This document shows positions 31,100 through 42,534 of a DNA stretch of 64,000 bases, piece after piece; position 1 is the stretch's first letter, and each line of letters starts with the position of its first letter. The stretch is from Patiria miniata (lineage: Eukaryota; Echinodermata; Asteroidea; Valvatida; Asterinidae), in the NCBI RefSeq assembly GCF_015706575.1, contig NW_024037064.1:12935606-12999605 (forward strand), given 5' to 3'. The notes beneath the pieces are model-generated. The model saw only the letters and a program-made list of their open reading frames with translations. It searched no databases and was not told the origin of the DNA. Position numbers and translations under genes: made by a program.

Positions 31100-34000
31100 G
31101 ACTTGTACTTAGTGGCCAGTCACTCATGCTTGAACATCAGCATCTAATTGGCCTGCGATGTTAGTGGGCGTGGCTTAAGTCATCTACTAAGCAATACAGC
31201 ATGTTCATTGTTGAGGCTCCCTGTGTACTTTAGTAATAAGGGGGAATTATTGTACGTGAATGTATACGATCATGTTGGCCTATGAAAGGCACAGTTTGAA
31301 AGAATAAATTTCACTTCTTCGCTTAGTGGGACTAAAGAAGTCAAAGAAGACCCGTCTCTGTTTTGTCTAATTGTGGCTAATTAGGTCTCCCCCATTTGAG
31401 CCACTTGAGCCACCTGAGCCACTGGTCAGCCACCCAAACCACAGGCTAAACCACCAAAACCACAGGCTAATCCACCCAAAACCACAGATTAACCCACCCA
31501 ATCCCCTAAATTCTAAACACAAGTTGAGTAAGCCCTTTCCCCAGGTGGAGCAGATTTGAGAGTGCGATACAACATTTGGTGCTGTGGCCTCCAACCGCAG
31601 TGCTTCAACTCCATCGGGACTGGGCCAGTGAGGCAAGGGACCGACTAGGTGACGCAAGTTACATCGGTGGCAGCGGTGGGATCCACTGAGAGCGACGGGA
31701 CAGCTAGCCAAAGGCACCTGAAAATCAAGTGTGTACAGGACCACGGTGGGTAGTGTAAGAAGTCCCCTGAGGAAACCAGTGGATCCGGGAGAGGAAGTAT
31801 CAGTAGAAAAGCAGCCGTTCTAGGGGGAGAAGGAACCAGCAGAGTTCATCGAAAGCCAAATATCGTGCCGTGTCGATTCGCCGGGGTGGTGCCACGGAGA
31901 GACTACAAATATAATTTGGAGTCGTGTGCAGTTATTAATGGCTGGACGGCAGAGGACAAAGCTTACTTCCTGGCAGCGAGTTTGAAGAGTCAAGCACAGC
32001 AAGTTCTGGGAGACAGGGCTACAGGAGAAGTGCTGCCCTACGCAGAGCTCACAGCAAGACTAGAAAAACGTTATGGGCCTGGTGAGAAGCCAAAACGTAC
32101 CTAGCCGAGCTTAGGAGCAGAACAATGACAGAAAATGAGTCTGCCAGCACTGGGGCAGGAAATACTTCGACTCACGGAGCTGGCGTATCCTGAACTGCCC
32201 CAAGATAGCAGAGAGTGTCTGGCACGAGGGTATCTGGTGGATGCCATACCCCATGCAGAAATTAGAGCGAAAAAATCCTCAAAGCGCACCCTAAGATGTT
32301 GGATGAGGCAATCAGAGCTGCGCTGGAGACCAAGTCTTTTCTGAAAGCGGAGAGACAACGGCAGCGAAACCAGGGTGGTTGCCTAGACAGAAACAATCGA
32401 GTCAAAAGTCAAGGGACGAGTTGCAAACATTGGCAATTTTGGAGCAACTGAAGCAAGTACATCAGATGTTGGCTCAGCTAACTCTAGCAATGCAGAATGA
32501 CACACGGCGCCACGAACAAGCCGACGTCGAAAAGAATCGTCAAAAACTAGCCTGATACCACTGTTGAAAAACGGGGCACTTTAATAGAAACCGTCGGGAA
32601 ACGACTCCTGATCAACCAAGGTGGTCGTGGGAAGGTCGGCAACACAAGACACAAACCCTGTGATACAGATCCAGAAAAAGTAAAGAATGGTGGAGAACTT
32701 CCAAGGAAGCAGTTCCACTCAGTACCACTACCAAATAAAGTTGCTTCATATGGGGTATTCGTGCCGGATGAAATCGGGACACATTCACTGCAATTCCTAA
32801 TAGACACTGGGTCGCCGGAGACATTGATAGACATAAAAGAGTACATTGATAGACACAAAAGAGCTATACTGACACCGCTCGATGAAGTTATCCGCCAAGC
32901 CGATGGGAAACCACTCCCAGTAAAAGGAAGCGCTCAGATGGAGATAACAATTGAAGGATATAAAGCGGAGGTGGAATTTTTGGTTGCATCCATCAGAAAC
33001 CAAGGAATACTCGGCCTGAATTTTCTACTGACCACTGGCAGTGCACTGGACTTGAGGCATCAGCGATTGAAGATTCGGGAGCATGTAATTCCTTTACAAG
33101 GAAAATATTAGACGAGCATTTTCAGCTGCCAAATGCAAGCAGACAAGACTACAGGTATACTACCTGGACATGGAGAAATCATCACATGCCCTCCATGGAT
33201 GGGAGATCATCGAGCCAACTGACAAGAGTAAGGAGGCCAAACGAGGTCTGATGGTAGCGAGGGTACCTGAGGATGCCACTGCAGATAAATACCCGGTCCG
33301 AGTGTTCAACCCAAGTACTACAATTGTGAAGAAAAGTGGCGGTAGTGTCTTGGGGACCATCACATCTACGGCTGATAAAGGACATCCAGAAAGATGATCA
33401 CTCTACGATTAAGATAATGAAACGAAGAGGGGGAAACAGCAGAGAATAAACCTTTTGAAGAGCTTCCAGAACACCTAACCGATCTGTACCAACTGAGTGT
33501 TCGAACTTACTAGAGAGTCCAGAAAGGGACAAGGTGAAGAAGCTACTAAAGAGTATCAAGACGTTTTTTCAAAGGGCCCGGGAGACCTGGAGAAAACGGA
33601 CCTGGTGCGTCACGAGAGCCATCAAATAGCCCGTGGGCGTCTCCAGTCGTCTTTGTGAAGAAGAAAGATGGATCCACCCGGTTCTGCGTGGACTACCGGT
33701 TTCTCAACAAGCACACTGAACGATGCATACCCGATACCCAGGTTGGACGACAGCTTAGATTCTCTAGCAGGAGCACAGTGGTTTTGTACCCTATATCTGG
33801 CTAGTGGATACTGGCAAGTGGAACTAAAGGAGGATGTTAAGGCCAAGTCAGCTTTCGTTACCACAGGAGGACTGTACCATGGAAGGTCATGCCTTTTGGC
33901 CTTTGTAACGCCCCCGTTACATTCGAAAGGCTAATGGAAAGGATTATCTCGGGGCTTCAGTGGGAAACACTACTTCTGTACCTAGATTATATCGTGGTTT

Positions 34001-34450
34001 TCGCAAAGACGGTGGATGAGAAGATAGAGAGACTTGAGGAAGTCTTCCGGACACTGAGACAGGCAAACTTCAGACTAAAGCCGAAGAAATGTAGCCTCTT
34101 CAAACAATCCGTAGCCTACTTGGGACATGTGATGTACAGTTAGGACGTAGCCACGGACCCCAAGAAAGTGAGAGTTGTGGAGGAATGGCCAACACCTCGG
34201 TCCATCAAAGATTTTAGAGGTTTCATTGGATTGCCTTCTTACTACCGACGTTTTATTCAAGGTTTTGCCAAGATTGCCCAACTATTGCACCGAATTATGG
34301 AAAAGAACCGGTTATTCATGTGGACGGGTAACTGCGTGGTTGCTTTCCGCACTTTTCGAGAAGAATTCGAGGAAGGACAACACATTACTACCCAAGAAAA
34401 CAGCAGTGAAGATATAACAACACGCACAGCTTGTACCATTTGTACGTAGG
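31100..34450 (+). mobile_element. Ty3/Gypsy-type LTR retrotransposon fossil
   Basis: In order are a 5' LTR (about 31100-31663, matched by the LTR at 40205-41203) and a primer-binding-like TCGGTGGCAGCGGTGGG at 31664. Gag-like remnants follow (about 31860-32560), then an aspartic-protease region with FLIDTGSPETLID (about 32790-32830). A reverse transcriptase follows with [21 protein letters not shown] and a YLGHV block (about 33640-34140), then the beginning of the connection/RNase H region (to about 34400). No integrase or adjacent 3' LTR is seen. The coding part is spread over several frames with many breaks, so it is an old, dead copy. It is either truncated at about 34450 or separated from its 3' LTR by later insertions. 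Confidence 0.85.
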
Positions 34451-37400
34451 CGTACGTGCATTGTGTGGGCGCGGCATGCATGGACGGCGCACGAACATGT
34501 CCATTCTGTGTTTGAACCTTGTCGCGTTGAATTCTTAGATTGTGCACTCCCCACTTCAGCCACCGCAAGTTACACTTCAACCACCGCGGCCACTTCAACC
34601 ACCACGGCCACCGCAAGCTCCACTTCAGCCACCACAACTACCAGAGATTCCATTAAGTTAGTGCATGAACCACAGACTTTCGTGCTGACAAGCGGCATCA
34701 CTTACCGTCAAGAATAAGAAACAAAACAGGGAGCCGATGGCACACTATTCCCTGCTGCAATGCCTGAGGAAAGGAATGATGACTGACACTGAGATGAGGG
34801 GGACAAGGCGTGCAAGGGCAGGAAACGCGACCGGGAACGGATGAAGGACCGCGGGGCTGACAAGCGCGACCGTAAGGGGATCGACGATCACCAAAGCACT
34901 GCAGCCAAGAGGGCAAGGTAGTTTCACGCATAAAAAAGTACGCCCTCTGTTGGCGAGATGGAGTTAGTGGTAATACCACGTAACAAACTAGCGCGATGTA
35001 AATAAACATTACTCGCAGCGATCCCTTTGTTTCGTTGGTGGATTTAAATACCCCGCGAAAGATATAAAGATTGATTGGTTTATTAAAATGAATATGCAAC
35101 AGATTACCAAATAAGTCTCTACAAACCATCAATAAAGCTATGTACGGTCGACAGTTGCCATCTAGCGTGCGCAAATTCTGATAATGTGTGTTTTTTATGC
35201 AGCGTGTGACTTGTGATCTGGTACGATTTAGCGTTTTCGTGCCGTCATTTCCACTTCGAGAAAACATCATTTTTAAAGTAAAATGCAGTTTCGTGACGCA
35301 TACTTGGTCAACCTATCAATAAATGGGTTATCTAAGGTTCACGTTGATATGGACGAAAGGTTTGGGTCGACATGCTTTCGTGAGATTTTAGCCAATATTG
35401 AGGGTGAATAAAACAGGAATTCGTCAAGTCGCAACGTACGAACTGTACATGCAGTGTCATGGCGTGACGAGTGGGGACCTTCGTGGCCATGTTATGGCAT
35501 GATTTCGGAGATTCAGACGGAAATCTCAAAGGTAAGCCTACATATTATGTATTAACTCTGCTCAGAAGATGTAGTTTTTGTAGTTTCTCCTTGTTTTTAG
35601 CCAGCGACACAAGGATTTTGTGTACGTACGCTGCGCCATGACAGGACGTCATTACAGTAATGTCGTACATGAAATAGTCGTAGCGTAGGCACCTTGAGCT
35701 TTCCCACAGTACGCACATTTGGACGACGCAACGACTCGTGTGTGTAGAAGACTTCCATCTAAGAAATATCTCTGCCCAGTGTGCCTTGCTAGTTGCAATT
35801 ACCCAGAAAATCTTATTCGTTATAAATAATCACAATGCATTCCTTAATCCTAACAGCCCTGAATCCTCCAATTTCAATATGTTTTTTACATTTCATGTAA
35901 ATTATAGTCAGCGTGGTCAGGATATGCTGGCATGCATCATGCAGGAACATGATGATGAAGGAATGGAGGTCATTCTTTGCAGGCAGGAGCCTGACATTGC
36001 TTATTTAATAAATGTTCTTGAAAATTTCTCAAGGAAACTGTGCACTGTATTTTCTAAATCAATGCGTAAACAAAGGATTCGACATGTAGGCCCTACATGT
36101 AGGTTACATTGCCAGGGCCGTCATTAAGCAATTTGTTTTTCGACCTCAGTCATATAGTTGTAGAGTATTTTTTCCATTAATTTCAAATTTGACCTGGGAC
36201 TAAAATGACATTGGACCGACTTTATACATGTGTACCTGGGACCAAGTTGACCTGGAACTGAGTTGGCCATGCTGTTTCAAACGGTCAGACCCCGTCAGTT
36301 AGGGACCGAGTCGGTAACAGTCCTGTGGTTGTTGGGTAAGGAGTTTAGTCGAAACCCATGTAATGCATGCTCTTGTTCTTGTTGTGTACAAACACAAAAG
36401 TCACGTAAATGTACATGAACTTGAATGTGTACTTTAATTTGTCATCTAGACCTATTGGTTGTCTCTCGGACGCTGTGGAGGAGGTTGGCCTACATTTCTT
36501 CTTATGCGGAGTGTACGGCATTCCACCATGACACACAGATGATGTACCCTGCCGTGACGAAGGATACCTTCAGAAAATTGACAACTTTCATCGGTGAGCA
36601 TCTTGATATTATTTTACTTAGAAATTGATCATGGCATGTATGTACATGCATGTACATACATCATGTACATGTACATGTATGTACAAGTACATGTTTACAT
36701 GTATGTCTGTCCCTATAGAAAAAGATTAAATATGAAACTTTCTTATCTTTTATAGTTTTTAACACTATATTCAATGCAAGAAAAATCCCAGCAAAGTTGT
36801 TTCAGATAAGGCACAGAGTCTTTCTTGAAAATAACCTGGTAATAATTTTCAACTGAGACTTTTGAGACGCTTCCTTTTACCTGTCCTTTTCATTTTTTTA
36901 AAGTCACATTTAACTTATGTGCACATGTTCAAATTGACGTCAACACCAGAAAAGGACTGGTGTATTTGCTGCCATCATGCACCTCAAAGTATTCCATTAA
37001 CTTTATTCCATTTGATATATTCTTGTTGTGCTTTCATATTTTGAAGAGTTTCTTCCTATTCCTCGATTGAAGATGGCAACGACATGCATGGCGCCGCGTA
37101 TAATGGACGAGTTTTGGATTCCTCCGCATCTGATCTGTACTACCCACCCATTGCGATTGAACTCCGTATCAGTTCCTAACCATGCCATGACATGGCCATG
37201 TTCATTCAATTAGCCCAACCCCCACTCTGAACCTTTCTAAATAGTCCATGGTGTGGAGTCATGTACATGTATTTTTAGTGTGATCTGAATTGGGAGATGT
37301 AGGTGTAGTCTGTTCGCTGCCTCCCTGTCCCAGATGCTTGAATAACATAGTTGACGTAAACATTTCATAATGAATATCTTACTGCCGGGGGGGGGGGGGT

Positions 37401-37480
37401 TGTTTAGATAATTGAGATAGTTTGGGAATTTAGGAGATAACTGGAGGTAATCTTTGATCAGGACAGTTTCTGTTTTGTCC
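34451..37480. other. Mostly non-coding; weak exon candidate and ACATGT repeats
   Basis: 34555-34640 is a CCA/CAC-rich simple repeat. At 35499-35531 a short open segment from ATG (MISEIQTEISK) ends at a good donor, AAG|GTAAGC, in a moderately CpG-rich context. It could be a first exon, but no partner exon is recognised. About 36640-36705 is an ACATGT-type simple repeat. A poly-G tract lies near 37387. Long ORFs here, for example minus 35270-34698, lack domains. Confidence 0.35.
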
Positions 37481-37491
37481 TTAATGCCATT

Positions 37492-37928
37492 TCAGATGGT
37501 ATATATCTTGTCAATGTCACCACAAACTGACACTTGCGCACACATGAGTGCGCTGCACGCGTGCGTATTTACAGATTCGGGATATTTTGGGTTTCACAAA
37601 CTGACATCCCCCACAGTGCGACACTTTTAAGAGCGCACCCATGCATTTTCGGTTTCACGAACTGACACTGATCTTAATTTTACCAATTAAATCGCTTTTT
37701 AATGAAAAATTTGTACATGTATAATCGCACAAGTACACGGATAGATATATTGCCGCATCATGCCTGGGTGTCAGTTCGTGAAAACAAAAATGTACGGGGT
37801 GCGCTCTAAAAGTGCTAAACTGTGGCGGATGTCAGTTCGTAAAACCCAAAATATGCCGGTTCTGTAAACACGCGCACACACGGGTGCGAGAATGTCGTTC
37901 GTAGTGACGTTGACAATCTGTACCTGAT
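37492..37928. mobile_element. Long-TIR MITE (~150-bp arms)
   Basis: The left arm from about 37492 mirrors the right arm ending at about 37928. Shared words include TTGTCAA-GTCAC, ATATTTTGGGTTT, ACTGACATC, GAGCGCACCC and TTTCACGAACTGACAC. The centre (about 37670-37770) is AT-rich. There is no coding capacity. The internal word GTTTTCACGAACTGACAC resembles the terminal word of family M1 (GTTTTCACGAAGAGCCAC). Confidence 0.75.
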
Positions 37929-39479
37929 TTCACGACACTTATTGTAACCTACGATGCATCATTGTATCCCTAGGATGACGCATCCTGTGATTAATTTCAC
38001 AAAATATGCTGTGAGTGCGACACGTCGTAGTGTTTTCAAAGGACAACAGATGACTACAGGTACATGTATTTTTATGTTATGTATTTATTCAAAGAACAGT
38101 AAATTGTCGTCGAAAAGTCAACAAAGAGTCGTCGATTGTACTTGTGAAAACTTGTAGTGAAGTGGTGTAGTGCTTGGAAATCTGGTGCAGGTCATCCAGG
38201 TACGTGTACACGTACATGTACATATGTGTAATTTAAATAAAGCGAAGATTTGAAACCTGAAATTGCCATCACCACCACTCATGAAATAGTGCAGTTGAAC
38301 TGCAAGCTCCTTTCTCTAACAAACAATTAATAATAAATAAATATAAAAAAACCCTTTACTGTCTTCAGGTGTGAGGGTATGCTTAAATCCATTAGCCCTT
38401 TCATAAAGTCGAATTTTTGAATCATTTTCGTGAATCAACTGTAACTACCCTATTTAATTTTTCAGACTTTTTATAGTTTTATCACTTGCCAAACCTGATT
38501 TGACTAGTTGAGTTCATGCCTGCATTTATGTGCACTTTATTTACTTGTATAATATGGCTGTTGTGAAGTTTCACAATTGAAACTGTTTTTTTTTCAATGA
38601 TATAGATTGGTTGTGAAATAAAGAATGCGTTTATTGCCAAACAAAAACCTATTTGTCATTGTTTTGTTTAAGTCTATAGATCCAATTAATTGTCAGCAAC
38701 TTCCCCCAGAATATTAAGAGGATAGAGTGTCTCATACTGATTGCAAATTCATGCTTGTTTTTTGATTGTGCTGCTTTAATACACCACTCACTCACTCACT
38801 CACAACACTAAACATTTGTGAATTTCGGATTGTGTGTTTATTTTGTCCACAGTGAGCGTTTTCATCTAAAGACAGATTGTTCTTTATTTCTATGTAATCT
38901 GTTTTGCATTTTATGTATTTTTAAATTTTATTCAATGTCTTGCAATTGTCCGTAAAATGCGATGGTTTTACGTACACATGTACATGTACATGGGTACACG
39001 TTGTACGGCGCTTTTGTGTACACAACACACGCGGCGCTAGGCCAGTTGGTACCCGCGCGCCAGTTTGCATGTATTAGTGGGATACTAGATCGTGAACCAG
39101 CGATGCAGCAGCCCGAATTCTCAACGAATCTTTGGAATTGTAGGCTGACTTTCAACGTCTATATTTTATTTTAAAATGTCGACCCAACCAAGAAAAGGTA
39201 TGATTTGGCTTTTTTCATAACTGAATAATAGTATCAACATAAAGATTTCTTCTGAAAAACTGCGTTTCGCCTTTCTTGAAGGGTTTTTAAAAGTCTTTGA
39301 TACGCCAGTAAATTCACCCCGCTTTGCAAAAATGTTGGCGAAAATTCCCCTAAAACACACCTTGGCATATAAATTATACCCCTTTCTCATTTATTTCCTA
39401 AAGAAAACATCATATCCCGTCATTGCCTGTCATTTATGATAATAAATCGTATTTCTAAAGTGTCTAATTTTGACATTAT
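37929..39479. other. Non-coding; possible promoter near 38960-39190
   Basis: A CpG-richer patch (about 38975-39060) is followed by an ATG at 39176 with a possible donor (AAAAG|GTATGA) seven codons later (MSTQPRK). This might be a first exon of the C2H2 ORF downstream, but it is speculative. A CACT/CACTCA repeat lies near 38782-38800. Confidence 0.3.
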
Positions 39480-40094
39480 TTGGGACGAAACATGGATTTT
39501 TCTTTCTTTATGTGGAGAGCGCCATGTTGTGTGACGTCACCGGCATCATTGGAGTTCACAAATACAGAACTAACGCATTACAGAACCTTTGTGTGTGCGC
39601 GCTATGCATGTGGAAATGCCGTGAGGGCAGAACGTCCCAGCAGCTCAACATGGTCGGTGTCAACCGTACAAAGGAAGTCGAATACACAAAAGTTCGAGTC
39701 CAAACCAGCCCCAACAAACCCAACCGTCGCCACTTCCTACCTTTTTTTTGCGAGAGAAGTTGCATCAAGGGCCAGCCTAGCCAGACATGTACGGGAGGTG
39801 CATGCCGACCCATCGCCCTTCATGTGCACCTCCTGCGGAGAGTGCTTCACCAGAAAGTTCAGCCTAGACCGCCACGCCGATTCCCACAGGCAGGAAGAAA
39901 AATTGGACCAAGCCTCCAAAACCGGATTCGCGGTCCCCATCCACCATGCCCGAACTGCAGCTTCTCCCGGTCCCCTCCACAAGCACATCCCCCTCAACCT
40001 CCACTGCCACCGGCCACCCAAAGACTGGGGAAAAGTGATTGAAGCTGCTCCGGCAGCCTCACGCCGAGATGGTAAGCTCGTCGACGGTAAGTGA
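39480..40094 (+). CDS. C2H2 zinc-finger ORF, 204 codons
   Basis: One canonical C2H2 finger is present at about residues 115-138 (FMCTSCGECFTRKFSLDRHADSHR, C-x2-C-x12-H-x4-H). It is preceded by the end of another finger (SLARHVREVH). The rest is basic and proline-rich. A good donor (GAC|GGTAAG) near 40086 suggests that the exon may splice on. The start codon is uncertain. The finger could belong to a host transcription factor or to a retroelement N-terminal region; nothing downstream decides this. The overlapping frame at 39470-40042 is a shadow. Confidence 0.45.
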   Translation: MGRNMDFSFFMWRAPCCVTSPASLEFTNTELTHYRTFVCARYACGNAVRAERPSSSTWSVSTVQRKSNTQKFESKPAPTNPTVATSYLFFAREVASRASLARHVREVHADPSPFMCTSCGECFTRKFSLDRHADSHRQEEKLDQASKTGFAVPIHHARTAASPGPLHKHIPLNLHCHRPPKDWGKVIEAAPAASRRDGKLVDGK

Positions 40095-40204
40095 CGAACC
40101 GGCGGAAGAGATGGCGGCAGATCACATCGAGGTGACCACCATTACAAGATTTTTCCGCAGAGGGGTCCTGTGCAACCAGAAGGAAGCCAAGCAGGACTTT
40201 TATT

Positions 40205-41203
40205 TTTAAAGTGATTTAGTGCCCAGTCACTTATGCTAGATCATCAGCATCTAATTGGCCAGCGCTGTTAGTGGACGTGGCTTAAGTCATCTACTAAGCA
40301 ATACTGCATTATCATTGGTTGAGGCACCCTGTGTACTTACTTCATGTGAATGTATACGATCATGTTGGCCTATAAAAATGGCAAAGTGTGAAAGAATAAA
40401 CCCATGGTGACCGTTTTAGCCGATTTTCGGCTAACTTTTACAGGTATTTTGCTAAAATAAACGAGTTTGACAGAAAATTTGACAGAATTGGTTTTTTTTG
40501 CAGATTTCTGGCAGAATTTTTCAAAATTTGTTATTTGACAGAAAAACAGCAAATTTGGAAAAAAAGGTACGTTTGTTAAAAAAAAGCTTCAATCTTTCAA
40601 ACAAACCCTTGCAATATTGAACAAGTTGCCTGATCTAGATGCTGAGGTTCACTGGGAACCAGATTTTGTCGTGAATGTAATTTAAACCTTAATTAAGGCA
40701 ACATCTGGATACAATTTTAAGTGTTTATAGTGTATTTCGAGTAATTCTGGGGAATTTGGCAGAATTTTGATAAATCTGACAGATTTTATAAGTGCATTTA
40801 GCAGAATTTGGTCATGACCTTACGATCACTTTGAATAAACCTCCCTTCTTCGCTTGGTGGGACTAAAGAAGTCAAAGAAGTCTCCTGTCTCTGTTTTATT
40901 GTCTAATTATCGCTAATTAGGGTGTAAGTGTCCCCAACTTGAGCCAATTAGGGTGTAAGTGTCCTCCACTTGAGCCACTTAAGCCACTAAAGCCACTGGT
41001 CAGCTACCCAGAGCCACCGGTCAACCGCCCAAACCACCTAATCCCCTAAATTCCAAACACAAGTTGAGTTAGCACTTTCCCCTGGTGAGCAGATTTGGGA
41101 GTGCTGTACCTCACTTGGTGCTGTGGCCTCCACCTGCAGGTGCTTCAACTTCATCGGGACTGGGCCAGAGAGGCAAGGCACCGACTTGGTGACGCACGTT
41201 ACA
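40205..41203 (+). mobile_element. Gypsy LTR fossil carrying an insertion
   Basis: The sequence parallels the 5' LTR at 31100-31663: CATCAGCATCTAATTGGCC, CTACTAAGCAATAC, AATGTATACGATCATGTTGG, GGGACTAAAGAAGTCAAAGA, and the end GGTGACGCA-GTTACA. It has the same orientation as the 31-kb element. It is either a solo LTR or the 3' LTR of that element, about 9 kb away with the intervening body lost or replaced. It is split by a 431-bp insertion. Confidence 0.8.
40402..40832. mobile_element. Insertion with 8-bp duplication inside the LTR
   Basis: GAATAAAC occurs at 40394-40401 and again at 40833-40840, bracketing AT-rich non-coding DNA that is absent from the 31-kb LTR. An 8-bp target duplication is typical of hAT-type elements. 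Terminal inverted repeats are weak (CATGGTGACC near the start, GGTCATGACC near the end). Confidence 0.65.
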
Positions 41204-42228
41204 ATAATTAATGCACACTCCCAAGGGATGCAGACTGTCGAATACCTGTAAAGAAAGTTAAGATTTAGTTTACTTTCAGTGAAATGCAATTGACAAAATG
41301 ATATAAATATTCCACAGGACTACTACTATTAACCTACATGTACCCTAAACAATTATGGTTTAATGGTTACCTTGGTAACACAGTGAAGTGTCTACCATGG
41401 AAGCAGCAGTTGCCGAGTCCCTTAATAAAAATTAGGGGCAAAGTATTTTCATGAACATTACCAGCTGCACTGCACCTGGGAAGCTTGTGCAAAAAGACTT
41501 TAAGTGTTAATTTGTCCGTAGACATATTTTAAAATGTGCCCTCAAAATGTAATCACCACTCAATTACTTTTTGGCTGATTTGGCTTTAACATTTTGAATA
41601 GTGCATGTTTCTGTTATAGTGAGACATAAATCTTTTAGCATGATAATCACAGAGCCATTAACAAATAAATGGTTATTCAAACATTAATCCTCACGAAATA
41701 AAGAATATCCATACATTGATTTGGGAACTTTTTAACAGAATCAAGTACATAACATTTATGTTCTTAATTCACTGTGCCAAACTAAATTTGAAGACCAATA
41801 CTGGAATTTTGGAGCATTGGGGATCTGATTGACTCAGATTTTCAATACTCAATTGTCAATATTTCTAATTCATTTCTTTCTTTGCTGAAAGGGCAATTTG
41901 TTGAACATAAATGGTGGATGCTAATTTGCATGAAAGAAAACCCAACTAACATATAAGAAACCAATACCATTGACCATAAATGATGATTAAGCGCAATTTA
42001 ATCAGGTTTATGGACGCGCGGACACCGAGCGATTTTTGAGAAGATTCCTGATGTGGCTGTTTACGATTAGATCACGCACTAAACGACAGGTGGTCATTGA
42101 TGGAAAGTTTTTTGGAAAGTGCGTACATTGTAGATTGTACCACCACCACCTCATCTCCTACCTTTGCCTTTTCACCCTTTCCTTTGCTCTATTGGATTCA
42201 GAAGCTCTGCTTTCGTGTACTTTAAATA
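41204..42228. other. Non-coding AT-rich spacer
   Basis: No gene, repeat or splice structure is recognised. Confidence 0.45.
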
Positions 42229-42376
42229 AGTGGCGGCCGCCACATAAAGTGGCGGCCGCCACAAAATAAGTGGGGGCCACATAATAAGTGGCGGCCGCCA
42301 CATAATAAGTGGGGGCCACATAATAAGTGGCGGCCGCCACATAAGTGGGGGCCACATATTAAGTGGCGGCCGCCAC
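42229..42376. repeat. Array of NotI-type 14-bp palindromes
   Basis: GTGGCGGCCGCCAC occurs five times (starting 42230, 42249, 42289, 42327 and 42363). It alternates with three copies of GTGGGGGCCAC, separated by ATAATAA-type linkers. Each long copy is a perfect palindrome containing a NotI site. The minus-strand ORFs seen here are low-complexity translations of the array. Confidence 0.9.
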
Positions 42377-42389
42377 ATAATAAGTGATG

Positions 42390-42530
42390 AAAGGAGTAAA
42401 AACTCAGAAGTGTATTTAAATTCACTTTCTTTCTTTTTCCATGCCTTGAAATAAATTTGGACATGACATAAAACATTCTAGCATTTTAAAAGTCATGTTT
42501 TTCGCACAATTTGGGCATGGTCTAAATATG
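42390..42530. repeat. Dispersed repeat R3, copy 1
   Basis: The segment containing AAAAACTCAGAAGT, GGACATGACATAAAACATTC and TAGCATTTTAAAAGTCAT is found in reverse orientation at about 46895-47015. It directly abuts the long-inverted-repeat element at 42535. Confidence 0.65.
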
Positions 42531-42534
42531 TAAA

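Noticed and set aside
34698-35270. 190-codon minus-strand open frame
   Set aside because: No recognisable domain, Pro/Arg/Cys-rich low-complexity composition, no splice or start context, and it covers non-coding sequence next to the Gypsy fossil.
37003-37209. 68-codon minus-strand frame with a protein-like GTDTEFNRNGWVVQI stretch
   Set aside because: Looks plausible locally, but I recognise no family, and no splice partners or neighbouring exons support it.
39470-40042. 190-codon plus-strand frame overlapping the C2H2 ORF
   Set aside because: Proline/arginine-rich shadow. The zinc-finger residues are only in the frame starting at 39480.
42158-42476. Minus-strand frames rich in WRPP/CGGRH repeats
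   Set aside because: Low-complexity translation of the GTGGCGGCCGCCAC array.
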